A stretch of 64,000 bases of DNA from Verrucomicrobiota bacterium (GTDB taxonomy: Bacteria > Verrucomicrobiota > Verrucomicrobiia > JABWAM01), in NCBI GenBank assembly GCA_023269615.1, contig JAHFSY010000014.1:1-64000 (forward strand), read 5' to 3'. The position numbers and the translations under genes were made by a program. Position 1 is the stretch's first letter; the number at the start of each line of letters is the position of its first letter. Positions 45,369 through 54,039 of the stretch are shown one piece after another. The notes under the pieces are model-generated. The model was not told where the DNA came from, ran no database searches, and worked only from the letters and a program-made list of their open reading frames with translations.

Positions 45369-46012
45369 TTTTCCGAGGCAGAGAGGAGCCCTTCGGCTTT
45401 GTCGGAATCCAATTCGATGGTGGTGTTGCCCACCTGACATTTCAGCTTGTTCCCGGTGCGCTGGGATTTGCCCCCGGCTTTTTCAACGGCGGTTTCCAGC
45501 GACATCTGGAGTTTGCGGACATCCTCGGCGTGGGCGCTGGCGGCGTCGCCTTTTTTGGTGAAATTCAACTTGATGCGTTTGAGTGTGTTATCGGTGAAAT
45601 GGATGGTGGCATCAAAGATGGGCGTGCTCATCAAATCGAAGCGTGAGCGGACTTGGAGGGTGGTTTCGTGTTCCGTTGGGATGAGGGGCATGAGCTCAAG
45701 CGGTTTGTTGAGCTTTTTGAACGTCTCCATGCTTTGATCCCAGAATGTGGGATCGGAGAGGATGTTGGGGCGGAATGGAAACCGGTCACCGAGCGCGAGG
45801 GTCATCTGGGCCGGGGTCTGGACCGCGGCAACGGTGTTGGTGGGTGGCGGTGGTGGAGGCTCGGGTTTTTCTACAGGGGGCGTGGCGGATTTTTTAGGCG
45901 TGGGCACGGGCGAGCTGTCCTCTGGCATGGGCGGTTCACCGTAGCCATCCGCATCCTGCGCCAGGGTGGATGAAGAAATGCAAGCGAGGAGGAGTAATGC
46001 GCGCCATGCCAT
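45365..46012 (-). CDS. Secreted protein of unknown function with Pro-rich linker
   Basis: 215 residues with a signal peptide (MAWRALLLLACISSSTLAQ) and a proline/lysine-rich segment (about 30-60, including PPPPPPT), then a 150-residue alpha/beta domain (TLALGDRFPFRPNILSDP, FDATIHFTDNTLKRIKLNF). I do not recognise a family. Its stop overlaps the FadJ-like start by 4 bases, so the two are co-translated, although a periplasmic protein and a beta-oxidation enzyme make an odd pair. ATG 46007 out of frame is excluded; ATG 46012 begins the signal peptide. Confidence 0.6.
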   Translation of the reverse strand: MAWRALLLLACISSSTLAQDADGYGEPPMPEDSSPVPTPKKSATPPVEKPEPPPPPPTNTVAAVQTPAQMTLALGDRFPFRPNILSDPTFWDQSMETFKKLNKPLELMPLIPTEHETTLQVRSRFDLMSTPIFDATIHFTDNTLKRIKLNFTKKGDAASAHAEDVRKLQMSLETAVEKAGGKSQRTGNKLKCQVGNTTIELDSDKAEGLLSASEK

Positions 46013-46124
46013 GGGGTATTTGTGATGGGGAGAGGCGGGGAATTCAAGCTGACAGTTTTTCGATTCAACAGGCGCCTGTTCCCTCTGGCTTGCGGTGAGA
46101 GGCGGGGGAATGTAGTCTTCCTGG

Positions 46125-47384
46125 ATGAGTCTGACGATGGTGATCACCCTGACTGTTTCGATGGTGGCGCTGCTGCTTTCCGCCCTTTTTTCGGCGGCGG
46201 AAGTCGCCATTTTTTCCGTGCGCGCCCCGGCTTTGAAGGCCTTGCGCGCGCAGGACAAGCTGCGGGCGGAATGGATTGCCGAGGTGCTCGCACAACCGCG
46301 CCGTTTTCTTGTCACGATCCTTCTGGGCAACGTGGCGGCCAATGCCGTGGTCGCGTGCGGGCTTACGCTGTTTTTTTATGAAATGATGTCCGCCCGCGGG
46401 AGCACCTCGTGGTGGATCTCGATGGCGGCGACGGTGGGGCTGCTCCTGTTTTTTGGCGAGCTCTTGCCGAAGGCGGTGGCCAGTCTCAATGGGCCGTCCA
46501 TTGCGCTGCGCCTGGTTGGTCCATTTCGACTGATCGAGAGGAGCGTCCGCCCGATGACGGCACACATGGATCGCGTATCCCAGCGGTGGGCGGCCCAGAT
46601 GGCGCCTGAATCGCTGCACCCGATCCGCGGGCTTACGGAGGACGAATATGTCACGATGCTGGATGTGGGGCTGAAGGATGGCGCGCTGCGTCCTTCCGAG
46701 CGTCGCCTGATTGAGCGGACGCTGCGCCTGGCGAGCCGTGATCTGCGTGAGTTGATGACGCCCCGCAGCGAGATGTGCTGCCTCGACATGGAAACGGAAC
46801 TGGCCGAAATGAAACGCAAGGCGGCGTCCATGAAACATCGCCGCCTGCCGCTGTATTCCGAGTCACAGGATTCCATCGTGGGCGCGCTGAATGTCCGCCG
46901 CCTCATGTTGCAATCGGAACCCGATGTGCTTGCCTGCATCGAGACGGTGGGGCATGTGCCCGAGACGATGAGGGCGCTGGAATTGTTCAAAAATTTCCTG
47001 CGCGGACCCCAGCGCATGGCGATGGTGGTGGACGAATTTGGGGGGGTGGAAGGGATGATCACGCTTGAGGATCTTATCGAGGAGGTGTTCGGGGAGATCT
47101 ATGATGAGTATGATGACGCGTCGCCGGATTGGGAGGAGATTGAGCCACAGGTTTTTCTGGTGAAGGGGTCGGCGCATCTACCCGCCATTTCCCAATGGCT
47201 TGGGGTGGAGCTGGAGGCTGATGGAATTGACACGCTGGGGGGATGGATCACCGACCGTCTTGGGGCGCTGCCGCATGTGGGAGAGAAATGTGCGCTTGAT
47301 GGGTATACGTTCCAGGTGGAGCGCATGCAACGGTTTCGCGTGGGGGCGGTGCTGGTGCGCGATGAAAAGCGGAGGCGGCGATGA
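46125..47384 (+). CDS. CNNM/CorC-type membrane protein (DUF21 + CBS pair + CorC_HlyC)
   Basis: 419 residues: a DUF21 transmembrane domain (about 1-190; ALFSAAEVAIFSVRAPALKAL, LVTILLGNVAANAVVAC, LLFFGELLPKAVA), two CBS motifs (about 210-325; LRELMTPRSEMCCLD, MAMVVDEFGGVEGMITLEDLIEEVFGEIYDE) and a C-terminal CorC_HlyC transporter-associated domain (VFLVKGSAHLPAISQWLGVE). Family members influence Mg2+ or Co2+ efflux; older annotations as hemolysin are not supported. Its stop overlaps the start of a second DUF21 gene. Confidence 0.88.
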   Translation: MSLTMVITLTVSMVALLLSALFSAAEVAIFSVRAPALKALRAQDKLRAEWIAEVLAQPRRFLVTILLGNVAANAVVACGLTLFFYEMMSARGSTSWWISMAATVGLLLFFGELLPKAVASLNGPSIALRLVGPFRLIERSVRPMTAHMDRVSQRWAAQMAPESLHPIRGLTEDEYVTMLDVGLKDGALRPSERRLIERTLRLASRDLRELMTPRSEMCCLDMETELAEMKRKAASMKHRRLPLYSESQDSIVGALNVRRLMLQSEPDVLACIETVGHVPETMRALELFKNFLRGPQRMAMVVDEFGGVEGMITLEDLIEEVFGEIYDEYDDASPDWEEIEPQVFLVKGSAHLPAISQWLGVELEADGIDTLGGWITDRLGALPHVGEKCALDGYTFQVERMQRFRVGAVLVRDEKRRRR

Positions 47385-48331
47385 TGATCGTCATCATCCT
47401 GGCGTGCCTTGCGCTCTCCTTCTTCTTTTCTGGGATGGAGACGGGGGTGTTGATGCTGAATCGGGTGCGCGTGCGCCATCTTCGCGAACGCGGCTCGATG
47501 GGCGCAGGGGTGCTGCTCGATTTCTTGCATCGCCCCGGGGAGCTCTCGGCAACGGTGCTGGTTGGCAACACGCTGGTGAACGGCGTGGCGACGGTGCTGG
47601 TGGCCGAATTCTTTCTGGAATCGGGCGGGCCATTTGCCACCATCGCAGCCATCGCGGGCGCGCTGATCTTCGCGCTGTGTTTGTGGATCTTTGGCGACCT
47701 GGTTCCCAAGGCGCTCTTCCGCCGTTTTCCCACGCGCTTGGCCTCGCGCCTCGCTCCGGCGCTCCAGGTGGCGTACGTCATCCTGTGGCCCGTTGTAAAG
47801 TTGTTCGCATTCCTTTCACAGATGGTCGTGCGTTCCATGGGCGGTCATGTTTCTTCGCGCCAGATGTTTGTTACGCGCGACGAGCTCAAGCTTCTTGCGC
47901 GCGAGGGAGGGGAGGGGATTTCGCTCTCGGGTGAGCAGCGCAATCTCGTGGCCACGATCCTCGAAAGCCAGAGCGCCACGGCGCGCGACGTGATGTGGCC
48001 GAGGTCGGAGGCGGTGACGGTGCGCCCGGAGGGGACGGCGGAAGAGAGGTGCAATGTTTCAGTTGCCAGCAAGTTTTCAAGGTTGCCCGTTGAGAACGGT
48101 GGAACGCATTGGGAGGGCTTGTGGGTCGCATACGATACAATTTTCCAAACACAGACCGGGCTGCGCTCTCCGCCCCGCCTGGCGATGAACATGCCCCTGG
48201 ACGAAATCCTGCAAACATTGCGGAAAGCCCGATCGCCCTTTGCATTTGTGAAGGACGCGGATGGAAATGATGTTGGGTTTGTCACCGTGGAGGATGTGCT
48301 CAGCCGCTATCTTGGGAGGATTGATTTGTGA
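47381..48331 (+). CDS. Second CNNM-type DUF21/CBS membrane protein, lacking the CorC_HlyC domain
   Basis: 316 residues: DUF21 membrane domain (SFFFSGMETGVLMLNRVRVRHL, ATVLVGNTLVNGVATV, WIFGDLVPKALF) and a short CBS pair (ATARDVMWPRSEAVTV ... VKDADGNDVGFVTVEDVLSRYLG). It ends directly after the second CBS, without the C-terminal domain of its neighbour, so the two may work as a heterodimer. ATGA overlap upstream, and GTGA overlap with the following HAD gene. Confidence 0.85.
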   Translation: MMIVIILACLALSFFFSGMETGVLMLNRVRVRHLRERGSMGAGVLLDFLHRPGELSATVLVGNTLVNGVATVLVAEFFLESGGPFATIAAIAGALIFALCLWIFGDLVPKALFRRFPTRLASRLAPALQVAYVILWPVVKLFAFLSQMVVRSMGGHVSSRQMFVTRDELKLLAREGGEGISLSGEQRNLVATILESQSATARDVMWPRSEAVTVRPEGTAEERCNVSVASKFSRLPVENGGTHWEGLWVAYDTIFQTQTGLRSPPRLAMNMPLDEILQTLRKARSPFAFVKDADGNDVGFVTVEDVLSRYLGRIDL

Positions 48332-49107
48332 TCCGCCTGATCTCCACCGATTTCGACGGCACGATCCACGATCCGTCGTCCGTGCCGCCGATTCCGACGG
48401 AGTTGGTGGAGCGGATTCGTGCCGGGCGCAACGACGGAGCACGGTGGGTCATCAACACGGGAAGAGGGATGGAGGACGTTGTGAACATGATCCGCTCGCA
48501 GGGCATCGATCTTTTTCCAGATTACATCGTGTCGGTGGAGCGCCATATTCATGAGCGCCGTCACGACGACTGGCGTGAGCATGCGGATTGGAACGAGGCC
48601 TGCCAGGCTGATCATCGCGCGCTTTTTGCGAAGGCGGAGGAGTCGCTGGACCGCCTTCGGGAATGGGTGAGTTCGAGCTTTGCGGCGCAGGTGTATGACG
48701 ACCCGTGGTCGCCCCTGTGCATCATCGCCATGCATGCGTCGGATGCCGACCGCATTCACGAGCGGATCGAGGAGGAGTGCCTGCGGGTGGAAAGCCTCAC
48801 GGTGGTTCGTAATGCCATTTATTTTCGTTTCGGCCACACGCGCTACAGCAAGGGCACCACGCTTGGGGAGATCGCCCGCCTGCTGGGCGTGAAACGCGAG
48901 GAGGTTTTTGCCGCGGGCGACCACTACAATGATCTCTCCATGCTCGATGGCACGCACGCGGGGCAGGTCGCGGCCCCGTCCAACGCCATCCCCGTGGTGA
49001 AGAGAGCCGTTCGCGCCGCCGGTGGCTACGTGTCCGAAAAAAGCTGCGGCCTCGGAGTTGTGGACGCACTGGATTTTTTTTCGCGGCCAACCATCCAGTC
49101 ATCGTAA
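48328..49107 (+). CDS. HAD-superfamily (Cof-type) hydrolase
   Basis: 259 residues: motif I ISTDFDGTIHD at the N-terminus, motif II VINTGRGM, a Cof-type C2 cap in the middle and motif III/IV KGTTLGEIARLLG ... AAGDHYNDLSMLDG. Probably a sugar-phosphate or nucleotide phosphatase; no substrate can be named. GTG 48328 start overlaps the CNNM gene stop, making a three-gene unit 46125-49107. Converges with glmS across a family-A repeat. Confidence 0.88.
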   Translation: MIRLISTDFDGTIHDPSSVPPIPTELVERIRAGRNDGARWVINTGRGMEDVVNMIRSQGIDLFPDYIVSVERHIHERRHDDWREHADWNEACQADHRALFAKAEESLDRLREWVSSSFAAQVYDDPWSPLCIIAMHASDADRIHERIEEECLRVESLTVVRNAIYFRFGHTRYSKGTTLGEIARLLGVKREEVFAAGDHYNDLSMLDGTHAGQVAAPSNAIPVVKRAVRAAGGYVSEKSCGLGVVDALDFFSRPTIQSS

Positions 49108-49150
49108 CCGTTTGGTTCTGCCCTGCTCCGCCAAAGCGCTACGCGGTGGC

Positions 49151-49216
49151 GAGTAGGAGCGGTTCTAATTCGCGACCGGGTGTTGCTGCGGATCGCCGCT
49201 GACAGCGGCTCCTACA
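49151..49216. repeat. REP-like family A inverted pair
   Basis: Left unit GAGTAGGAGCGGTTCTAATTCGCGACCGG is worn; the right unit (TCGCCGCTGACAGCGGCTCC then TACA) is intact. Between convergent HAD and glmS genes. Confidence 0.75.
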
Positions 49217-49245
49217 AAGAGGGACCAACAAAGCATCGCCGGGCG

Positions 49246-51093
49246 TCACTCCACCGTGACGCTTTTGGCCAGGTTGCGGGGCTTGTCCACGTCCCGCCCC
49301 AATTGTACGGCGATGTGGTAGGCAAGCAATTGCAATGGAATGTTGGTGAGCAAAGGGTAGAGGGCATCAATGGTCTTTGGCACGTGGATGACGTCGTCCG
49401 CTTTTCTCGAGATGGCCGTATCGCCTTCCGTCGCGATGGCGATGACGCGTCCTTTGCGCGCGCGGACTTCCTCGAGGTTGCTCATCGTTTTTTCATAAAT
49501 TGCGTCCTGTGGGCAGATGAAAACCGAGGGCGTTTTCTCGTCCACGAGCGCGATGGGGCCGTGTTTCATCTCGGCGGCGGGATATCCCTCCGCGTGGATG
49601 TACGAGATTTCCTTGAGCTTGAGGGCGCCTTCGAGAGCCACGGGATAATTGCACTGGCGCCCGAGGAATAGAAAATCCCGCGCATCCTTGTATTTCGCAG
49701 CAATCTCACGAATCGCGTCATGTTGTTTCAGGATGCGCGTGATCTTGTCGGGAATGGATTCCAGCTCCTGGATGAAGCGCGAACCTTGCATCGCGGAAAG
49801 ATGCCGCAGGCGACCGAGAAGCAAGGCGATTAAAGCCAGTACGGTGACCTGTGCCGTGAAGGCCTTTGTTGAGGCCACGCCCACTTCCGGTCCGGCGTGA
49901 AGGTACACGCCGCCGTCCGACTCGCGCGCAATGGTGCTCCCGACCACATTGCAGATTCCCAGCGCCTTGTGACCCTTGCGCTTTGCCTCGCGCAAGGCGG
50001 CCAGCGTGTCGGCTGTCTCGCCCGACTGCGTGATGGCGAAGAGGAGTGTGTTTTTATCAATGGGAGGATTGCGGTAGCGAAACTCGCTGGCGTACTCCAC
50101 TTCGCACGGCACGCGTGCGATTTCCTCGATGAGGTACTCTCCCACGAGGGCCGCGTGCCATGAGGTGCCGCATGCGGTCATGATGATGCGATCCACGTTG
50201 CGCAGCTCGGTGCTCGTAAGGTTGAGGCCGCCGAGTGCTGCGGACGATTCGTTGCGGTTGAATCGTCCGCGCATCGCATTTTGAATTGTCTGCGGCTGCT
50301 CGAAAATTTCCTTCAACATGTAGTGCGGAAAATCGCCCTTCTCCGCCGCGCCTGCATCGTGCGCCACCTTGCTGATTTCCACCCGCGCCTCGCCCTCGTC
50401 CAGCCGCTCCACCCGGAAATCATCGGCCCTCACCGCCACCAGGTCGTAGTCGTTCAGGTACACGACGTCACGCGTGTGGGCGACGATGGCATTCACGTCG
50501 CTCGAAAGAAAATGTTCGCCCTGGCCGATGCCCACCACGAGCGGGCTGCCGCGCCGCGCCCCGACAATGACACCGGGGCAGTCCGAGGAAAGTGCCGCGA
50601 TGCCATAGGTGCCAACGACCTGGCGGAGCGCCGCGCGCGCCGCATCGAGAAGCCCGCGCTCGTCCTTCAGTTTGCCCTCCGCGTAATGTTTTCCGATGAG
50701 ATGCGCGAGCACCTCGGTGTCGGTGTCTGATGCGAAGGAATGTCCCTCCTTCACAAGGGCATCCTTGAGCGCCTGATAATTCTCAATCACGCCGTTGTGC
50801 ACCACGGTGATTTTACCCGAGGCATCGGCATGCGGATGGGAATTCGCGTCGCTGGGCGCGCCATGCGTGGCCCAGCGCGTGTGGCTGATCCCGATGGAGC
50901 CGTCAATCGGTTGCTCTCGAATGAGGGTGGCCAGCGCGTCAACGCGCCCGACTCTCTTGCGGGTATGCAGGCGCCCGTTCCCGAGCGTACTCAAACCCGC
51001 CGAGTCATAGCCGCGATATTCCAGCCGCCGCAACCCCTCGACAAGCAGGGGCACGGCCGGGCGCTTTCCGATGTATGCAACAATTCCGCACAT
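49246..51093 (-). CDS. glmS: Glutamine--fructose-6-phosphate aminotransferase (isomerizing)
   Basis: Makes glucosamine-6-phosphate for peptidoglycan and LPS. 615 residues: N-terminal glutaminase with Cys2 as nucleophile (MCGIVAYIGKRPAVPLLVEG), RLEYRGYDSAG and SIGISHTRWATHGAPS; two SIS domains (MTACGTSWHAALVGEYLIE, AITQSGETADTLAALREAK, EGYPAAEMKHGPIALV); and the C-terminal LAKSVTVE loop that closes the active site. The start at 51093 is fixed by the need for Cys2. No glmS ribozyme is seen upstream; instead a family-D palindrome lies 107 bases before the start. Confidence 0.97.
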   Translation of the reverse strand: MCGIVAYIGKRPAVPLLVEGLRRLEYRGYDSAGLSTLGNGRLHTRKRVGRVDALATLIREQPIDGSIGISHTRWATHGAPSDANSHPHADASGKITVVHNGVIENYQALKDALVKEGHSFASDTDTEVLAHLIGKHYAEGKLKDERGLLDAARAALRQVVGTYGIAALSSDCPGVIVGARRGSPLVVGIGQGEHFLSSDVNAIVAHTRDVVYLNDYDLVAVRADDFRVERLDEGEARVEISKVAHDAGAAEKGDFPHYMLKEIFEQPQTIQNAMRGRFNRNESSAALGGLNLTSTELRNVDRIIMTACGTSWHAALVGEYLIEEIARVPCEVEYASEFRYRNPPIDKNTLLFAITQSGETADTLAALREAKRKGHKALGICNVVGSTIARESDGGVYLHAGPEVGVASTKAFTAQVTVLALIALLLGRLRHLSAMQGSRFIQELESIPDKITRILKQHDAIREIAAKYKDARDFLFLGRQCNYPVALEGALKLKEISYIHAEGYPAAEMKHGPIALVDEKTPSVFICPQDAIYEKTMSNLEEVRARKGRVIAIATEGDTAISRKADDVIHVPKTIDALYPLLTNIPLQLLAYHIAVQLGRDVDKPRNLAKSVTVE

Positions 51094-51199
51094 GGGGGAA
51101 TCGTACGGATTTTTGATGACCGGCAAAAGAAGAAACTTTAGTTGGAGAAAGCAAGGTGCGGAACAAAAAAATGTCGGCTTTCCCGGTGAAATCCCGATC

Positions 51200-51234
51200 A
51201 CGACCTTTTGTCGCATATGCGATAAAAGGTCGTC
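51200..51234. repeat. Family D palindrome
   Basis: ACGACCTTTT-GTCGCATATGCGAT-AAAAGGTCGT plus C: near-perfect palindrome centred on CGCATATGCG, in the divergent gap between glmS and the alpha/beta hydrolase gene. Confidence 0.75.
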
Positions 51235-51261
51235 ATGGTTCCCTGGTAAGAAAATGGAAAT

Positions 51262-51294
51262 ATCCGCGTTTCATCCGTGTCCATCCGTGGCTAC
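51262..51294 (+). repeat. Repeat family G (single copy)
   Basis: TATCCGCGTTTCATCCGTGT then CCATCCGTGGCTAC; matches the arms at 55641-55734. It ends ten bases before the hydrolase start at 51304. Confidence 0.65.
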
Positions 51295-51303
51295 AACTGC
51301 GGG

Positions 51304-52134
51304 ATGTTTCGTCCCTTTGACCTAATCTTCTTGCAGAGCCGATTTTCCCTCTGGTGGGGCGGGCTGCGTCGAAAGCAGGCGATGGTGCATGGGCACGCGG
51401 TGACGTACTGGGAGGGCGGGTGCGGGGAGACGGTCTTGCTGATCCATGGTCTCAATGGGAGCACCCTGGCAGACTTCCGACGGCTGAGCGTGGCGCTTGC
51501 AAGAAGTCATCATGTGATCAGCCTCGACCTGCCGGGTTTCGGGCTTTCCACGCATGTTCCCATCCAGCAAAGCGTGTCCAACCAGGCCGGGTTCGTCCGC
51601 GATTTCATGGAAGTCCTCTGTCTGGAACGGGCGCACGTGATTGGAAATTCGATGGGCGGGTGGGTTGCCCTGCAACTGGCGCGACGTCATCCCGGAATGG
51701 TCCATCGCCTGGTGCTGACGGCGCCTGCGGGGATCCGCTTCGAGCATCCGCCACTGGAGGTTTTTACGCCTGAGGACGAGGAGGGCTTGCGGCGTTTGCT
51801 GCGGCACATCTGTTACGATCCGCCCAGGTTGCCGGGATGGTTTTTGCGCGACTGGCTGCGCGTGGTCCAGACGCGGCGCGGTGCGGTGAAGGAAATGCTT
51901 GCTTCGATGCTCACGGAGGAGGATTTGCTCGACGCGCACCTGTCCTCGATGCGCCTTCCCACGCTCATCCTGTGTGGCGACAGCGATCGTCTGATTCCGC
52001 CCGACACCAGCCGCCGCATGGCCGTGATGATGCCCGGTGCGCGGCTCAAAATGATCGAGCGCTGCGGCCATCTTCTCCTCCACGAGCATCATTCGATGGT
52101 GCTGCGTCATGTTGAGGACTTTTTGAAGGAATAG
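51304..52134 (+). CDS. Alpha/beta-fold hydrolase
   Basis: 276 residues. Oxyanion HGLNGSTLADF, nucleophile elbow GNSMGGW (Ser at about 112), acid in CGDSDRLIP and His in CGHLLLHEH. Resembles MhpC/proline-iminopeptidase-type hydrolases, an esterase or C-C hydrolase; no substrate can be told. The frame is open to an ATG at 51277, but that stretch is dispersed repeat G, so ATG 51304 is preferred. Followed by a large family-A repeat. Confidence 0.85.
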   Translation: MFRPFDLIFLQSRFSLWWGGLRRKQAMVHGHAVTYWEGGCGETVLLIHGLNGSTLADFRRLSVALARSHHVISLDLPGFGLSTHVPIQQSVSNQAGFVRDFMEVLCLERAHVIGNSMGGWVALQLARRHPGMVHRLVLTAPAGIRFEHPPLEVFTPEDEEGLRRLLRHICYDPPRLPGWFLRDWLRVVQTRRGAVKEMLASMLTEEDLLDAHLSSMRLPTLILCGDSDRLIPPDTSRRMAVMMPGARLKMIERCGHLLLHEHHSMVLRHVEDFLKE

Positions 52135-52166
52135 AGGAAAGTCCCACTTTGCCGCAGCAGTTTGGT

Positions 52167-52244
52167 CCTGTAGGAGCCGCTGTCAGCGGCGAAAGGGAAG
52201 GGGGAGGAAGCCCGGGGATCGCCGCTGACAGCGGCTCCTACAGG
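52167..52244. repeat. REP-like family A inverted pair
   Basis: Best-preserved copy: left unit CCTGTAGGAGCCGCTGTCAG then CGGCGA; the right unit is its reverse complement (TCGCCGCTGACAGCGGCTCC then TACAGG), about 28 matching bases per arm with a purine-rich middle. Confidence 0.9.
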
Positions 52245-52338
52245 AGGGAAAACAGGGAAGGAGATCGGGCCAAACTGCGGAGAAGTGGAGTAAGTTGGTG
52301 TTGCCCGCGTGGGTGTTCGGCGATAGCGTGGGCTTTGC

Positions 52339-53238
52339 ATGAATTTTTTTGGATACAGCCTTCCCTTGGGAAAGTTTTTTGGGATCTCGGTCCGCGTCCA
52401 TTTCACGTTTTTCTTTTACGTGTATTATTATTTGTCCACTTCAGGAGGAGACTACCTGTTCGGATTCGCCATCATCATCGGGCTCTACGTTTGTATTCTG
52501 CTTCATGAGTTTGGTCACTCCCTCGCAACCCGGTTTTGCGGAGGCGATGCGGACGAGATCATACTCTGGCCATTTGGCGGACTGGCGTTTTGCCGCCCGA
52601 TTTTTCACCCGACGGCGGAGTTGATCACCACGGTTGCCGGGCCGATGGTGACACTGGTTCTCTGGGGATTGTTTTCACTCATTTCGCATATCATGCAAAT
52701 GGCTGGCTGGTACGAATCGTGGGCTTATGAGTACATCCTCTACATGGCCTACCTCAATCGCTGGTTGTTGATCTTCAACTTGATCCCGGCCTTTCCGATG
52801 GATGGCGGCAGGATTTTTCTCGAGCTTCTTTGGTACCGGTTGGGATTTGAAAAAGCTGCCCGCATCGCAATCATGGTGAGCCAGGGTATCGCCGTCATTG
52901 GAATGATCGTCGGCTTCAGCGGGTATTGGGGGGGAAGATGGATCGGCTTCATGTCGCTGATGGTCTTTTTTGAGTCAGCGCAACAGGTGATGTGCATGGC
53001 AACCGGGGCGGTGATCCAGCCGTTTTCCTTGAAGCAATGCCTGAAGCAATGGAACCGCCGCCGGATTTTCTTCGGACAAATTCGCGGGAGGGTTATGGAG
53101 GAATCGACGGTCGCCTTTCACGCATGCGCTGTTTGCAAACGGACCGAACGCGACGTTCCGGGCCTTGCCTTTCGCGTGGCGGCCGATGGGTGCGAGTATT
53201 GCGTCGAGCATCTCCCGTCAAAGAAAGCCCCCTCGTAA
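52339..53238 (+). CDS. M50-family site-2-type metalloprotease with C-terminal Cys4 tail
   Basis: 299 residues with about six membrane helices. The zinc site is HEFGHSLATRF (about 55-65) and the third ligand region NLIPAFPMDGGRI (about 151-163), as in site-2 proteases that cut transmembrane segments. The extra C-terminal 40 residues hold CAVCKRTE and CEYCVEHL, two CxxC pairs that could bind zinc; this is not part of the core family. Preceded by a 94-base spacer after repeat A. Substrate not evident: no anti-sigma factor gene is nearby. Confidence 0.85.
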   Translation: MNFFGYSLPLGKFFGISVRVHFTFFFYVYYYLSTSGGDYLFGFAIIIGLYVCILLHEFGHSLATRFCGGDADEIILWPFGGLAFCRPIFHPTAELITTVAGPMVTLVLWGLFSLISHIMQMAGWYESWAYEYILYMAYLNRWLLIFNLIPAFPMDGGRIFLELLWYRLGFEKAARIAIMVSQGIAVIGMIVGFSGYWGGRWIGFMSLMVFFESAQQVMCMATGAVIQPFSLKQCLKQWNRRRIFFGQIRGRVMEESTVAFHACAVCKRTERDVPGLAFRVAADGCEYCVEHLPSKKAPS

Positions 53239-53250
53239 CCGCCCTTCACT

Positions 53251-53937
53251 TCATTCTTGTTTTTCTTCGGGGGGCTCCTGGGCCTTGAGCGACTCGTAGG
53301 CCATGCGCAGCTTGTCCTGCTCCATGTGCATGATGTTGGCGAAGTCGGCCGTCATGGTCGTGGCCATGTCCACGCAAAACAGGGCAGGCTCGATCTTTTG
53401 CGAGGTTTCCTCGGAAAGAAGGTGGCGCTCGGCGGAGACAGCCTGCAGGCACTCGGCGATGACCCTCATGGGGTTCTCAACGTCCTTGGCGGCGCGCGTG
53501 AGCAGTTCCTCCCGCACCTTCTGCATTTCCTTGAGCGAGACGAGGCTCGATTCAAGGCGGTCGTGGATGGATTTGAGACGGAGGAGGGACTTGAGACGCG
53601 CGGAGAGTTCCGTGCGGTCGAAGGGTTTGCCGATGAAATCATCGGCGCCCGCCTTGATGGCCTTGATCTTGTCCTCCGCGCTGTTGAGTGCGGTGACGAT
53701 GATGACGGGGATGGCATAGCTGAGAGGGTTGGTCTTGATCTTGCGGCACGCCTCGATGCCATTCATCTTCGGCATCACGATATCCATCATGACGATATCG
53801 GGCCGCTCCTCGAGGACCATTTTGAAAGCCGCATCGCCGTCGGAAGCGATCACGGCTTTATAGCCTTCCGCTTCAATAAGGGCCTGCGCCATTTCCAAGT
53901 TGGCTGGCTCGTCATCTACTATCAAGACCTTGGGCAT
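53251..53937 (-). CDS. Response regulator with degenerate histidine-kinase-like C-terminal helices
   Basis: 228 residues. Receiver domain 1-120: acidic pocket LIVDDEPAN, phospho-Asp in VMMDIVMPKMNG, Thr in IIVTALNS and Lys in GKPFDRTEL. The C-terminal half is helical: LKEMQKVREELLTRAAKDVENPMRVI looks like a kinase dimerisation helix (typical RDDLxxMxxHDLRNPL) in which the phospho-His is Lys. No ATPase domain follows. It may act as a phospho-accepting scaffold or as a kinase-interaction partner, for instance for the hybrid kinase at 15162-17459. It ends in a charged tail. No DNA-binding domain is present. Confidence 0.82.
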   Translation of the reverse strand: MPKVLIVDDEPANLEMAQALIEAEGYKAVIASDGDAAFKMVLEERPDIVMMDIVMPKMNGIEACRKIKTNPLSYAIPVIIVTALNSAEDKIKAIKAGADDFIGKPFDRTELSARLKSLLRLKSIHDRLESSLVSLKEMQKVREELLTRAAKDVENPMRVIAECLQAVSAERHLLSEETSQKIEPALFCVDMATTMTADFANIMHMEQDKLRMAYESLKAQEPPEEKQE

Positions 53938-54039
53938 ATGGGCAGTGTGCCGATGGGGTGAATATTTTTACAGCGAGAAATTCAATGTGATTGCAACTTA
54001 TCCATTGAACGTTTAATCCGCAAGAACCAAGAACATCCC

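Noticed and set aside
46125-48331. Hemolysin or toxin locus
   Set aside because: DUF21/CBS proteins were once labelled hemolysins, but the domain content indicates CNNM/CorC-type membrane proteins.
51094-51303. Possible glmS ribozyme upstream of glmS
   Set aside because: No glmS ribozyme core could be traced; the conspicuous structure there is a family-D palindrome of the kind also present at 41573-41608.
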